Shown here piece by piece: positions 1 to 6,903 of a stretch of DNA of 64,000 bases. Every line of letters starts with the position of its first letter. Within the stretch, counting starts at the first letter, position 1. A program made the translations under genes and the position numbers. This DNA comes from CAWJPY01 sp963844865 (GTDB lineage Bacteria; Acidobacteriota; Thermoanaerobaculia; Thermoanaerobaculales; Sulfomarinibacteraceae): the NCBI GenBank assembly GCA_963844865.1, contig CAWJPY010000001.1:248001-312000 (forward strand). The letters are read 5' to 3'. The notes below the pieces were generated by a model, which saw only the letters and a list, made by a program, of their open reading frames with translations, made no database searches and was not told the DNA's origin.

Positions 1-147
1 GTCACCCTTCTTGAGGGCTCCGATCATCGCTTCCTTCTTGCGCTGCTGGCGCTTGGCCGGCAGGATCACGATGAAGTAGAACACCGCGAAGATCAGCACG
101 AACGGGATGAGGATCGCGAGTGGACTGCTCCCGGTTGCCCCTTGCAT
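1..147 (-). CDS. yajC: YajC, Sec translocase accessory subunit (partial, 3' end outside window)
   Basis: Inner-membrane partner of SecD/SecF in the Sec protein-export machinery. Only the first 49 residues are present; the rest lies beyond base 1. After a short polar N-terminus there is a single hydrophobic segment at about residues 10-29 (core ILIPFVLIFAVFYF), then the basic LPAKRQQRKKEA stretch and the ALKKGD motif, which is the usual YajC architecture. The ATG at 147 is preceded by a GAGAGG ribosome-binding site. It follows tgt by 26 bases on the same strand, the widespread tgt-yajC-secDF arrangement, so secD and secF are expected just outside the window. The identification rests on the pattern and the neighbour. 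Confidence 0.9.
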   Translation of the reverse strand, partial: MQGATGSSPLAILIPFVLIFAVFYFIVILPAKRQQRKKEAMIGALKKGD

Positions 148-173
148 GAATCACCTCTCGAGGAACGTGGAGT

Positions 174-1307
174 CTACTGGCTCGCGCCCCGCGCTCGGGC
201 GCCCTCCACCCGGCGCCGCCAATGCGCGAAGCGGCCTGTCATGATAGCGTCTCTGGCAGATCTCATCAAGCCGACGAAGTAGGTCAGGTTGTGCACCGTC
301 AGCAGCACCACCGACGTCACCTCGTTCGCCACGAACAGGTGGCGGAGGGCGGACCGGGGGTAGGCGGCGCAGGTCAGGCACGGGCAGGCGTCGTCCAGGG
401 GGCCGTCCTCGGAGGCGTGGCGCGCGTTCTTGATGTTGAGCTTCCCCGAGGAGGTGAACACCTTGCCCGTGCGGGCGGAGCGGGTCGGCAGCACGCAGTC
501 GAAGAGGTCCACGCCCGCCGCGACCGCCGCGAGCATGTCCTCCGGGTAGCCCACGCCCATGAGATACCGGGGCCGCTCCCACGGCAGGATCGGCGTCGCC
601 CCAGCCACCGCCTCGTGCAGCTGCGCGGAGCTCTCGCCCACCGCCAGCCCCCCCACGGCGAAGCCGTCGAAGGGATGCGCCGCCAGGGCCTCGGTGGACC
701 GGCGCCGCAGGTCCAGATCCAGGGAACCCTGCTGGATCGCGAACAGGCCTCCCTCCCACCCGCCGTCCCTGAGCTCCCGGGCCCGCTTCAGACCCGCTAC
801 CGCCCAGGCGGTGGTACGACGGATCGACGCCTCGGCCGTCCCCGGCTCCACGGGGTAGGGAAGGCACTCGTCGAGGACCATGGCGATGTCCACGCCGAAT
901 GCGGCCTGAGCTTCGGTCACACCCTGTGGGGTCAGACGCCGAGGAGAACCGTCCAGATGGGAGGAGAAGGTGACACCGTCGTCGTCCACTGTCCGCCGCG
1001 CCGCCAGCGAGAACACCTGATAGCCGCCGGAGTCGGTGAGGATCGGCCCCCGCCACGCCAGCAGGCGGTGCAGCCCGCCCATGGCCCGGATGCCCTCCAG
1101 GCCCGGGCGCAGCAGCAGGTGGTAGGTGTTGGCCAGGACCATCTCCGGGGACAGGCGGGCGAGCTCCCAGCTCGCCATGCCCTTCACCGTGCCGCCGGTG
1201 CCCACCGGCATGAAGGCGGGGGTGTGGACGACCCCGTGCGGGGTCTCCAGCTCGCCGGCGCGGGCATCGCTGGCGCCGTCACGGCCGGTGATGGTGAAGG
1301 GAAGCAT
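174..1307 (-). CDS. tgt: queuine/preQ1 tRNA-guanine transglycosylase
   Basis: Exchanges guanine for a 7-deazaguanine (preQ1) at the wobble position 34 of tRNAs with GUN anticodons, a step in queuosine formation in the cytoplasm. The 377-residue length is normal. The TDSGGYQVFS motif (residues 91-100) holds the general-base Asp92. The loop around FDCVLPTRSARTGK (269-282) carries the nucleophilic Asp and the tRNA-binding stretch. The zinc site is complete: Cys308, Cys310, Cys313 and His339. GGLAVGE (219-225) is the substrate-pocket glycine loop. It lies between a DUF3467 gene 17 bases upstream and yajC downstream, probably one transcript. The start is the ATG at 1307. Confidence 0.96.
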   Translation of the reverse strand: MLPFTITGRDGASDARAGELETPHGVVHTPAFMPVGTGGTVKGMASWELARLSPEMVLANTYHLLLRPGLEGIRAMGGLHRLLAWRGPILTDSGGYQVFSLAARRTVDDDGVTFSSHLDGSPRRLTPQGVTEAQAAFGVDIAMVLDECLPYPVEPGTAEASIRRTTAWAVAGLKRARELRDGGWEGGLFAIQQGSLDLDLRRRSTEALAAHPFDGFAVGGLAVGESSAQLHEAVAGATPILPWERPRYLMGVGYPEDMLAAVAAGVDLFDCVLPTRSARTGKVFTSSGKLNIKNARHASEDGPLDDACPCLTCAAYPRSALRHLFVANEVTSVVLLTVHNLTYFVGLMRSARDAIMTGRFAHWRRRVEGARARGASQ

Positions 1308-1324
1308 GGGAGGGCGCGACGACG

Positions 1325-1624
1325 TCAGTTGGCGCCATTCCCGGCCTGCGGACCACCGCCCGGCGGCTCCGGGATGGCCCCGAAGGTCTTCTCGTACATG
1401 GCCAGGTTGTGGTTGAGGGCGCGCAGGAGCTGCTTGGCCTGGAACGGGTTCATCATGATCCGCGCCACCACCGGGATGTCGCCGCGCCCCGGCAGGGTGC
1501 GGCCGAAGTCCAGCAGCACCTCGGAGTAGTTGTGCGCGATGCTCACCACGTTGGCATACTGGCCGAGCGCCACGTCCGCGCCGATCGTGAACTGCGGCCC
1601 CTTGGCCTTGGCGTCGTCACTCAT
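1325..1624 (-). CDS. DUF3467 family protein
   Basis: Small cytoplasmic protein of 99 residues with no established biochemical role. The central segment (ANVVSIAHNYSEVLLDFG, then RIMMNPFQAKQLLRAL) matches the DUF3467 pattern as I know it: a beta-hairpin region followed by the P-x-Q-AK-L helix. The C-terminus is a loose Pro/Gly tail. The reading frame extends upstream to 1879, but that part is the translated 13-bp tandem repeat, so the ATG at 1624 (MSDDAKAKG) is the sensible start. It precedes tgt by 17 bases. Its promoter must overlap or lie beyond the tandem array that begins 38 bases upstream. Confidence 0.82.
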   Translation of the reverse strand: MSDDAKAKGPQFTIGADVALGQYANVVSIAHNYSEVLLDFGRTLPGRGDIPVVARIMMNPFQAKQLLRALNHNLAMYEKTFGAIPEPPGGGPQAGNGAN

Positions 1625-1662
1625 CTGGCCCTCCGCGCACAGGATACTACCGCAGATCCGGA

Positions 1663-1819
1663 GCGATCGGCGGCTGCGATCGGCGGCTGCGATCGGCGGC
1701 TGCGATCGGCGGCTGCGATCGGCGGCTGCGATCGGCGGCTGCGATCGGCGGCTGCGATCGGCGAGCTGCGATCGGCGGCTGCGATCGGCGGCTGCGATCG
1801 GCGGCTGCGATCGGCGGCA
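1663..1819. repeat. 13-bp tandem repeat array, 12 units
   Basis: Unit GCGATCGGCGGCT repeated head to tail. Six units run from 1663 to 1740 and one from 1741 to 1753. A variant of 14 bp (GCGATCGGCGAGCT) follows at 1754-1767, then three more exact units and a last one that ends in A. Every unit contains CGATCG and hence a GATC. There are no spacers, so it is not a CRISPR. It sits 38 bases upstream of the DUF3467 start codon, where the promoter or leader of the tgt transcript should be. Reading frames through it give only a repeated R/S/Q/P/I/A pattern and are not credible protein. Confidence 0.97.
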
Positions 1820-1827
1820 TGGTAACT

Positions 1828-1958
1828 CCGGGTCGTTCGTCCGAGAACGTAGCCGGTGGCCGGCCCATGTCAAGGGCAAGCCGGGCTCGGAGCCCGGTGC
1901 TTCGCACCCTTGACCTGGGCCGGCCCCCGGCTTGGAGGAGAGAGCATGAACGACCCGG
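1828..1958. repeat. 131-bp imperfect inverted repeat with nested hairpins
   Basis: The outer arms CCGGGTCGTTC (1828-1838) and GAACGACCCGG (1948-1958) are perfect complements. The inner arms (1851-1876 and 1907-1932) pair over 26 bases with two mismatches, around the core GCCGGCCC. The centre holds two more small hairpins, GGGCTC/GAGCCC and GGTGC-TTC-GCACC. The left part (1819-1858) is about 80 percent identical to 15543-15582, so it belongs to a dispersed family. No transposase is encoded. The form is that of a non-autonomous palindromic element, but mobility is inferred only. Confidence 0.8.
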
Positions 1959-2320
1959 AGGTGAGAAGCGCAACGCGATCCCCAAGCCCGGTCTGGCTGC
2001 CCACAGCAAGGCCCTCGAAGCCGCGGGAGCCGCCATCAAGCTGGTGATGAGGCTTCCAGCTCCCCTGAAGCCGATCGGCGATCAGGTGATTCGGTCCGCG
2101 AGCTCGGTGCCCGCGAACCTGGCCGAGGGCCACGGTCGGTCCGGTCGGGACCGCCTGCACTTCTGGCGATCGCATATGCGTCGGCCAAGGAGGTGGACAG
2201 CCACCTGCGGCTCCTGCCGCAACTGGAGCCGTCAACCTCTCTGCGGCACAGGCGGCACTGGCTCGTCTGGATCGCGTGCGGGCCATGACCTGGCGGCTGA
2301 TCAACCCCAAGGCGTGTTCC
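1947..2320 (+). pseudogene. decayed four-helix-bundle (23S rRNA intervening-sequence type) protein gene
   Basis: Three frames together give the family pattern. The first has a helix, then PIGDQVIRSASSVPANLAEG and HGRSGRDRLHFW (about 1971-2169). The second gives IAYASAKEVDSHLRLLPQL (about 2169-2225). The third gives AALARLDRVRAMTWRLINPKA (about 2252-2314). The SVPANLAEG motif and the AKEVDSHL helix are hallmarks of this family, whose members are about 110-120 residues and of unsettled function. A start at ATG 1947 (MNDPEV) would need a further frame change. At least two frameshifts and no normal stop argue for a pseudogene, although indel errors elsewhere in the window leave some doubt. It directly abuts the inverted repeat. 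Confidence 0.7.
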
Positions 2321-2421
2321 GGCGTGCGGCCTGATCGCTGTCTGCTGCCGCTGATTGCTGTCGCCGCCCCAGATCTCTGCCCGCTGGTCGCCGACGCTGC
2401 CCGCCGCCCCTGGTCCCCGTT

Positions 2422-2479
2422 CCTGTCGCCGTATATGGGCGACAGGACCCGTTTCTGGGCCGCAGGAACCCGCGGCCCA
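2422..2479 (-). terminator. two tandem GC-rich hairpins downstream of the Do protease gene
   Basis: Hairpin 1: CCTGTCGCC (2422-2430) pairs with GGCGACAGG (2438-2446) around a 7-base loop. Hairpin 2: TGGGCCGC (2456-2463) pairs with GCGGCCCA (2472-2479) around an 8-base loop. They lie 23-80 bases past the stop codon of the protease gene on the minus strand. A long T run is lacking, so termination or 3'-end stabilisation is inferred from position and stem strength only. Confidence 0.55.
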
Positions 2480-2501
2480 AAACGCCAGCCCCGATAGGGT
2501 C

Positions 2502-3998
2502 CTACTCGTCGAGCTTCAGGATGGCGAAGAACGACCGGTCCGCCCGTGGCCGATACACGTACAGCTTCAGGTAGCCGCCGTCCCTCACCCGCTCGATGGC
2601 GCGCAGGAGATCCTCGGGCGCGGCCACCTGCTGGCCGTTGGCTTCGGTGATGACGTCACCCTCGGCCAGCCCCTCTTCGCCGGCCGGGGACAGCGGCCGG
2701 ACGTGGGTGACGACCACCCCCGTCGTGCTGTCGTCCACGTCGTAGTACTGGCGGATCCGCGCGGTCATCTCCGTGACGTTGATGCCCACCCGGGTGGCGG
2801 TGGTGTCCTCCTCCTCGGGTGCCGCCTCAGCGTCCCCGGCCTCATCCTCACCCGCCCGCTCTTCCAGGGTCACCTTCTTGGTGATCCGCTTGCCGTCCCG
2901 GATGATGCCCAGCTCCACCGTGGTCCCCGGCGGCTTCGCGGACACGGTGTCGATCAGGTCCCGAGTGTCCTCGAGGGGCCGGCCGTCGATCTGGACGATG
3001 ACGTCGCCGTGCTCCAGTCCGGCCCGGTCCGCGGCGTGCCCGGGCGTCACGTTCTGGACCAGAGCGCCCTGCCGACCCTTCAGCCCGAACGCCTCGGCGG
3101 TGTCCTGGTCGATGTTGGAGACCTCGATGCCGAGGAATCCGCGCACCACCCGCCCCCGCTCCCGCAGCTGGGGCAGCACCCGTTCCGCGGTCTTGACGGG
3201 GATGGCGAAGCCGAGGTTCTGGCCCGCCGCGTTGATGGCGGTGTTGATGCCGATGACCTTGCCACTCGCATTCACCAGCGGCCCGCCGGAGTTGCCGAGG
3301 TTGATGGCGGCGTCGGTCTGGATGAAGTTCTCGAACGAGCTCCCCTCGTCGGAGAGCCCCAGCACCCGGCCCTTGGCCGAGATCACGCCCACCGTCACCG
3401 TGTGGTCCATCTGCAGCGGGTTGCCCACCGCCATCACCCACTCGCCCACCCTGAGGGCGTCGGAATCACCCAACTGGAGATAGGGGAACCGCCGATCACC
3501 GTCCTTCACCTTGAGCAGGGCGATGTCCGTGGCCGGGTCGCGGCCCACCACCTCGGCCTCGAGCTCGGTGTCGTCCTCGAGCTGGACGCTGATCTTGGTG
3601 GCATCCTCGACCACGTGGTTGTTGGTCAGGATCTCCCCGTCCGCCGTGATGAAGAAGCCGGATCCCGAGGACTGCCGGACCATGGGCTCGCGCTGCCCCC
3701 CGTCGTCGCGCCGGGGCCACGGGAAGTAGTGGAAGGGGTCCTGGGGCATCCGGCGCCGCTGCGTCTGGTCCACCTCCTCCGTGGAGTACACGGACACCAC
3801 CGACGGGACCACCGCCTCGGCGAGGGTGGCGAAGTCGGGGAGCTGGGCCGGGGCCGTCGCCGCCGGCGTCGCTGCGGGCGGACGGTCGGCCTCCACCGCC
3901 GGGGTGAGGTTCAGGGCGCCGGCGACCACCATGCCGAACAACACGGCGGCCACCGCCACGGCCGCCATGGAGAAGATCTTCACCTTGCTCGATTCCAT
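2502..3998 (-). CDS. Do/DegQ-type periplasmic serine protease (HtrA family)
   Basis: Envelope quality-control protease and chaperone. The 498 residues open with a single N-terminal hydrophobic anchor or uncleaved signal (about residues 8-28). A Pro/Ala linker follows, then a trypsin-like domain with the triad His128 (LTNNHVVED), Asp158 (ATDIALLK) and Ser237 (GNSGGPL). Two PDZ domains follow at roughly 275-370 and 400-495. An acidic insert (about residues 373-395) separates the PDZ domains. It lies 124 bases downstream of the GGDEF gene on the same strand and is followed by two hairpins. DegP, DegQ or DegS-like orthology cannot be settled; the two PDZ domains favour DegP/DegQ. Confidence 0.95.
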   Translation of the reverse strand: MESSKVKIFSMAAVAVAAVLFGMVVAGALNLTPAVEADRPPAATPAATAPAQLPDFATLAEAVVPSVVSVYSTEEVDQTQRRRMPQDPFHYFPWPRRDDGGQREPMVRQSSGSGFFITADGEILTNNHVVEDATKISVQLEDDTELEAEVVGRDPATDIALLKVKDGDRRFPYLQLGDSDALRVGEWVMAVGNPLQMDHTVTVGVISAKGRVLGLSDEGSSFENFIQTDAAINLGNSGGPLVNASGKVIGINTAINAAGQNLGFAIPVKTAERVLPQLRERGRVVRGFLGIEVSNIDQDTAEAFGLKGRQGALVQNVTPGHAADRAGLEHGDVIVQIDGRPLEDTRDLIDTVSAKPPGTTVELGIIRDGKRITKKVTLEERAGEDEAGDAEAAPEEEDTTATRVGINVTEMTARIRQYYDVDDSTTGVVVTHVRPLSPAGEEGLAEGDVITEANGQQVAAPEDLLRAIERVRDGGYLKLYVYRPRADRSFFAILKLDE

Positions 3999-4122
3999 GC
4001 TACCTCCAGCTCGCCGGAGTCACCGGGACTCCCCTTCGCGTACACCCGGGAACAGCAAGAAGCCTGCCAGCCTTCCCGTTGGAACCGCCACCCGTGACCG
4101 CCAATCTGGCATCAGGAGACGG

Positions 4123-5235
4123 TCACTGAGCCACCTGCACCTGGTCCTTCCCTCTCCCCTTGGCATCGTACATGGCCTGGTCGGCGGCACGGAGCAGCAG
4201 GTTCTTCTTGAGGTCCACGGTCCCCTTGCGGGCGAGGTGGACCGGGTACACCGCGATGCCCATGGAGGAGGTCAGGGGTGACCGCCAGTAGATGGGGCCC
4301 TCGGCCCAGGAGAAGCTCCCCTGCAGGAACGCCGTCACGGAGAGGGCCTCGCGGATGGACTGGGCGACCTGGAGGGCCTGCTCCACGTCGTGATCGGGAA
4401 GGATGATCACGAACTCGTCCCCGCCGTACCGGGCGAGGGTCGCACCGGGCGCCCGCACGGTCTGCCGCAGCAGATACCCGAACTCCTTGAGGACCTGGGA
4501 ACCCGCCAGGTGGCCGTGGGTGTCGTTGACTCCCTTGAAGTTGTCCAAGTCGAGGAAGATGAGCGCCAGGGTGGACTGGGTGACGTCGGCGCGGATGAGG
4601 TCCTCGGAGAGACGGTGGTGGAAGAAGCGGTCGTTGTGGAGCCCGGTGAGATCGTCGCGGCGCGCCATCTCGTTGGCCCGCTGGGCGTCGAGCAGGTTCT
4701 CGATGGACACCGAGGTGTAGCGGGCGAAGATCTCCAGGAGCTGGAGATCCTGGCCGCCGAAGGGCGCTCCTCCCTCCCTGTTGACGAGCTCCAGGACGCC
4801 GCACACGGTGCGCTCGATACGGATCGGCACCGCCACCGCGCAGCTCGTCCGGAACTGGTGGATCTCGTCGAACTTGCTGTAGAAGTTGGGGTCGCGCTCG
4901 GGCTCGCTCATCAGGTACGGCTCGCCGCTGCGGTAGACGCGGCCGGCCACCCCGCGGTCGGCCCGCAGACTCTGGCCCAGAAGCTCCGAAGACGAGGGGC
5001 CGAAGGTGGCCACGAAGTAGAGCAGGGTGTCCGAGGGCGTCTCCCCCCGTTCGAAGGGCCGATCCATGAGGATGGACCCCGCCACCGAGGGCACAAAGTC
5101 GTTGGCCTTGCTCAGAATTTCACCAAGGAACGACCCCAGGCGCAGCTCGGACAGGGAGAAGACCGAGTATCTCCGACGATCCAGGAAGGGCTCAAGATCC
5201 TCTGCAGGAAGGGAATACACCTCGGGCGCACCCAT
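4123..5235 (-). CDS. GAF-GGDEF diguanylate cyclase
   Basis: Predicted cytoplasmic enzyme making cyclic di-GMP from two GTP. The 370 residues comprise an N-terminal region, a GAF-like sensory domain (about 40-190, with the RGVAGRVYRSGEPY and VPI..GVLELVN stretches) and a GGDEF domain (about 195-365). The active-site motif is intact as YGGDEF, and DDLTGLHNDRFF opens the domain. The RxxD product-inhibition site is not present at its usual place before the motif. No membrane segment is seen. It starts 12 bases after batD ends, so it may be co-transcribed with the Bat operon. The GAF ligand is unknown. Confidence 0.92.
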   Translation of the reverse strand: MGAPEVYSLPAEDLEPFLDRRRYSVFSLSELRLGSFLGEILSKANDFVPSVAGSILMDRPFERGETPSDTLLYFVATFGPSSSELLGQSLRADRGVAGRVYRSGEPYLMSEPERDPNFYSKFDEIHQFRTSCAVAVPIRIERTVCGVLELVNREGGAPFGGQDLQLLEIFARYTSVSIENLLDAQRANEMARRDDLTGLHNDRFFHHRLSEDLIRADVTQSTLALIFLDLDNFKGVNDTHGHLAGSQVLKEFGYLLRQTVRAPGATLARYGGDEFVIILPDHDVEQALQVAQSIREALSVTAFLQGSFSWAEGPIYWRSPLTSSMGIAVYPVHLARKGTVDLKKNLLLRAADQAMYDAKGRGKDQVQVAQ

Positions 5236-5247
5236 GGTGAAAGTCTA

Positions 5248-6903
5248 TCACGCGCGCTTGAACAGGCTCACCAGCCGCGTCGCGAGATCGCGCACGGTGT
5301 CGGAGTGATCGGCTCGCTCCGGGGCGAAGCGCACCGCCTCCAGGTCGCGCCGAAGGGCCTCCATCTCGGGCCTCAGGGTGGCGGCGGCATCCCCTTCGCG
5401 GGCGGCCACCCACCACCGCTCCAGGGCGATCTGCAGCTCCCGCGCACGCTCGGCGGGGCTCTGACCGGGGCGGGCCGGAGGGATCGGCGACCGGCGGCGC
5501 CGGCCCACCGCCCAGACCACGAGCCCTCCGAGCACGGCGCCCCCGAGCAGGCCACCCACGACCAGCAGCCACTGCGGGCTCTGGGTGGGGGCCAACACCT
5601 CGCCCTCGGGCTGGGACGCCGGCGGCGGCGCTGGGGGAACCGCGTCGAGCGCGGGGACCGGCGTCGGGGTGGGTGGCGGCACCGTCACGTGCAGCGTGAA
5701 CGGTCCCAGGGTCTGGCGATGATAGGCGCCGCTCGCCGGATCGAACACGGCCATGGTGACCGGCTCAAAGTGGAGCGTGCCCGCACGCTCCGGGACCACC
5801 GTCATCCGCCACGTCCGGCTGCCGCGGATCCCGCCGTCGCCCACGTCGACCTTGCTCTCATCCTCCGGGGGATAGGTGGTGCAACCATCTGCCACGGGCC
5901 AATGGGGCGGGCTGTCCACCAGGGGCAGGTTCCCGCTGCCGCTGAGGTGTATGGACAGGACCGCCGACGAGCCGAGCTCGATCTTGGTAGGCCTCAGCTC
6001 GGCGCTGTAGGACAGATCACCAACCGCCCCGGCGAACCCTGCCGGCGGCGGCGGCGGCTGGGTCGCCGTCGCCTGCAGGGCGGGCGTGGAGCGCTCGAGC
6101 ACCTCTCCCGGATCGAAGGGTGAGCGACCCCCCACCGCGATCCGCGCCTTCACCGCCGGCACCGTCAGGTCCCCCGCTTTGAGAGGGACCAGCACGTGGC
6201 GGGCGATGACGAAGCGGCTGAAACGGGTCCCGTCGACCTCGACCGGCTCCGGTGTGATGTGCTCCGGCGGATCCACGCGCTGCGCCCACCATCCCGGGTA
6301 GCTGGGCACGTCCACCCAGTCGAAGTCGCTGATCCCCGCGGTGGTGTCCAACACCACCGCCGCCACCACCGGTTGGCCCACCATCACCTTGCGGGCGCCG
6401 AGCAGGTGGCGGAGGACCACCTCGGCCTGGGGCGACCGCCGACGACCGAAGAAGTCGGCGAAGGGGTCGTTGAAGAACGGGGCGGCGCGCCGGCGAGGGG
6501 GAACCACGCTCCCGGGAACCACCTCGCCGGCGACCGGCTGCGACCGAAGCACCATGTCCGAGGCGTGCACCACGACCTCGCCCACCGCCACCGGACCCAC
6601 CTCGTGACCACGGACGGCGTAGGTGAACGCGAGGGAACGGATGGCCACCCCGTTCATGAGGTTGAACTCGTCGGCCCGCTCGACGTTGGCCAGGACCTCC
6701 AGATTGGTCAGCTTCCCCAGCTGGGGAGTGGAGACGCCGGGCGGCGGCTCGATGATCCGAACCACCAACCGAGCGGTGTCCTCGATGCCGAAACGGCTCG
6801 GCTCCAGCTCCACCTGCAGGCGGGGCTCGCTCGCCCCCGCCACGCCGGCGGCGGCCAGCACCATGGCCAGGAGACCCAACGCACGGCCGGTGGAGGGCTT
6901 CAC
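5248..6903 (-). CDS. BatD-like membrane protein
   Basis: Last member of the Bat module, a 551-residue protein anchored in the inner membrane with most of its mass outside the cytoplasm. A signal peptide (ALGLLAMVLAAAGVAGA) is followed by repeated beta-sandwich segments typical of BatD (RLQVELEPSRFGIEDTARLVV at the start). A Pro-rich linker and one transmembrane helix (about WLLVVGGLLGGAVLGGLVVW) precede a cytoplasmic helical tail of about 80 residues. The GTG at 6903 is chosen because it has AGAAGGA upstream and shares GTGA with the restored stop of the preceding gene. Frames further upstream read through batC. The molecular role of BatD is not established. Confidence 0.85.
   Translation of the reverse strand: MKPSTGRALGLLAMVLAAAGVAGASEPRLQVELEPSRFGIEDTARLVVRIIEPPPGVSTPQLGKLTNLEVLANVERADEFNLMNGVAIRSLAFTYAVRGHEVGPVAVGEVVVHASDMVLRSQPVAGEVVPGSVVPPRRRAAPFFNDPFADFFGRRRSPQAEVVLRHLLGARKVMVGQPVVAAVVLDTTAGISDFDWVDVPSYPGWWAQRVDPPEHITPEPVEVDGTRFSRFVIARHVLVPLKAGDLTVPAVKARIAVGGRSPFDPGEVLERSTPALQATATQPPPPPAGFAGAVGDLSYSAELRPTKIELGSSAVLSIHLSGSGNLPLVDSPPHWPVADGCTTYPPEDESKVDVGDGGIRGSRTWRMTVVPERAGTLHFEPVTMAVFDPASGAYHRQTLGPFTLHVTVPPPTPTPVPALDAVPPAPPPASQPEGEVLAPTQSPQWLLVVGGLLGGAVLGGLVVWAVGRRRRSPIPPARPGQSPAERARELQIALERWWVAAREGDAAATLRPEMEALRRDLEAVRFAPERADHSDTVRDLATRLVSLFKRA

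Noticed and set aside
1663..1819. Possible CRISPR array
   Set aside because: Units are 13 bp and directly adjacent without spacers, and no cas gene is nearby.
2355..4097. 580-residue plus-strand frame opposite the Do protease
   Set aside because: Antisense shadow with no domain; the protease on the minus strand has a full catalytic triad.
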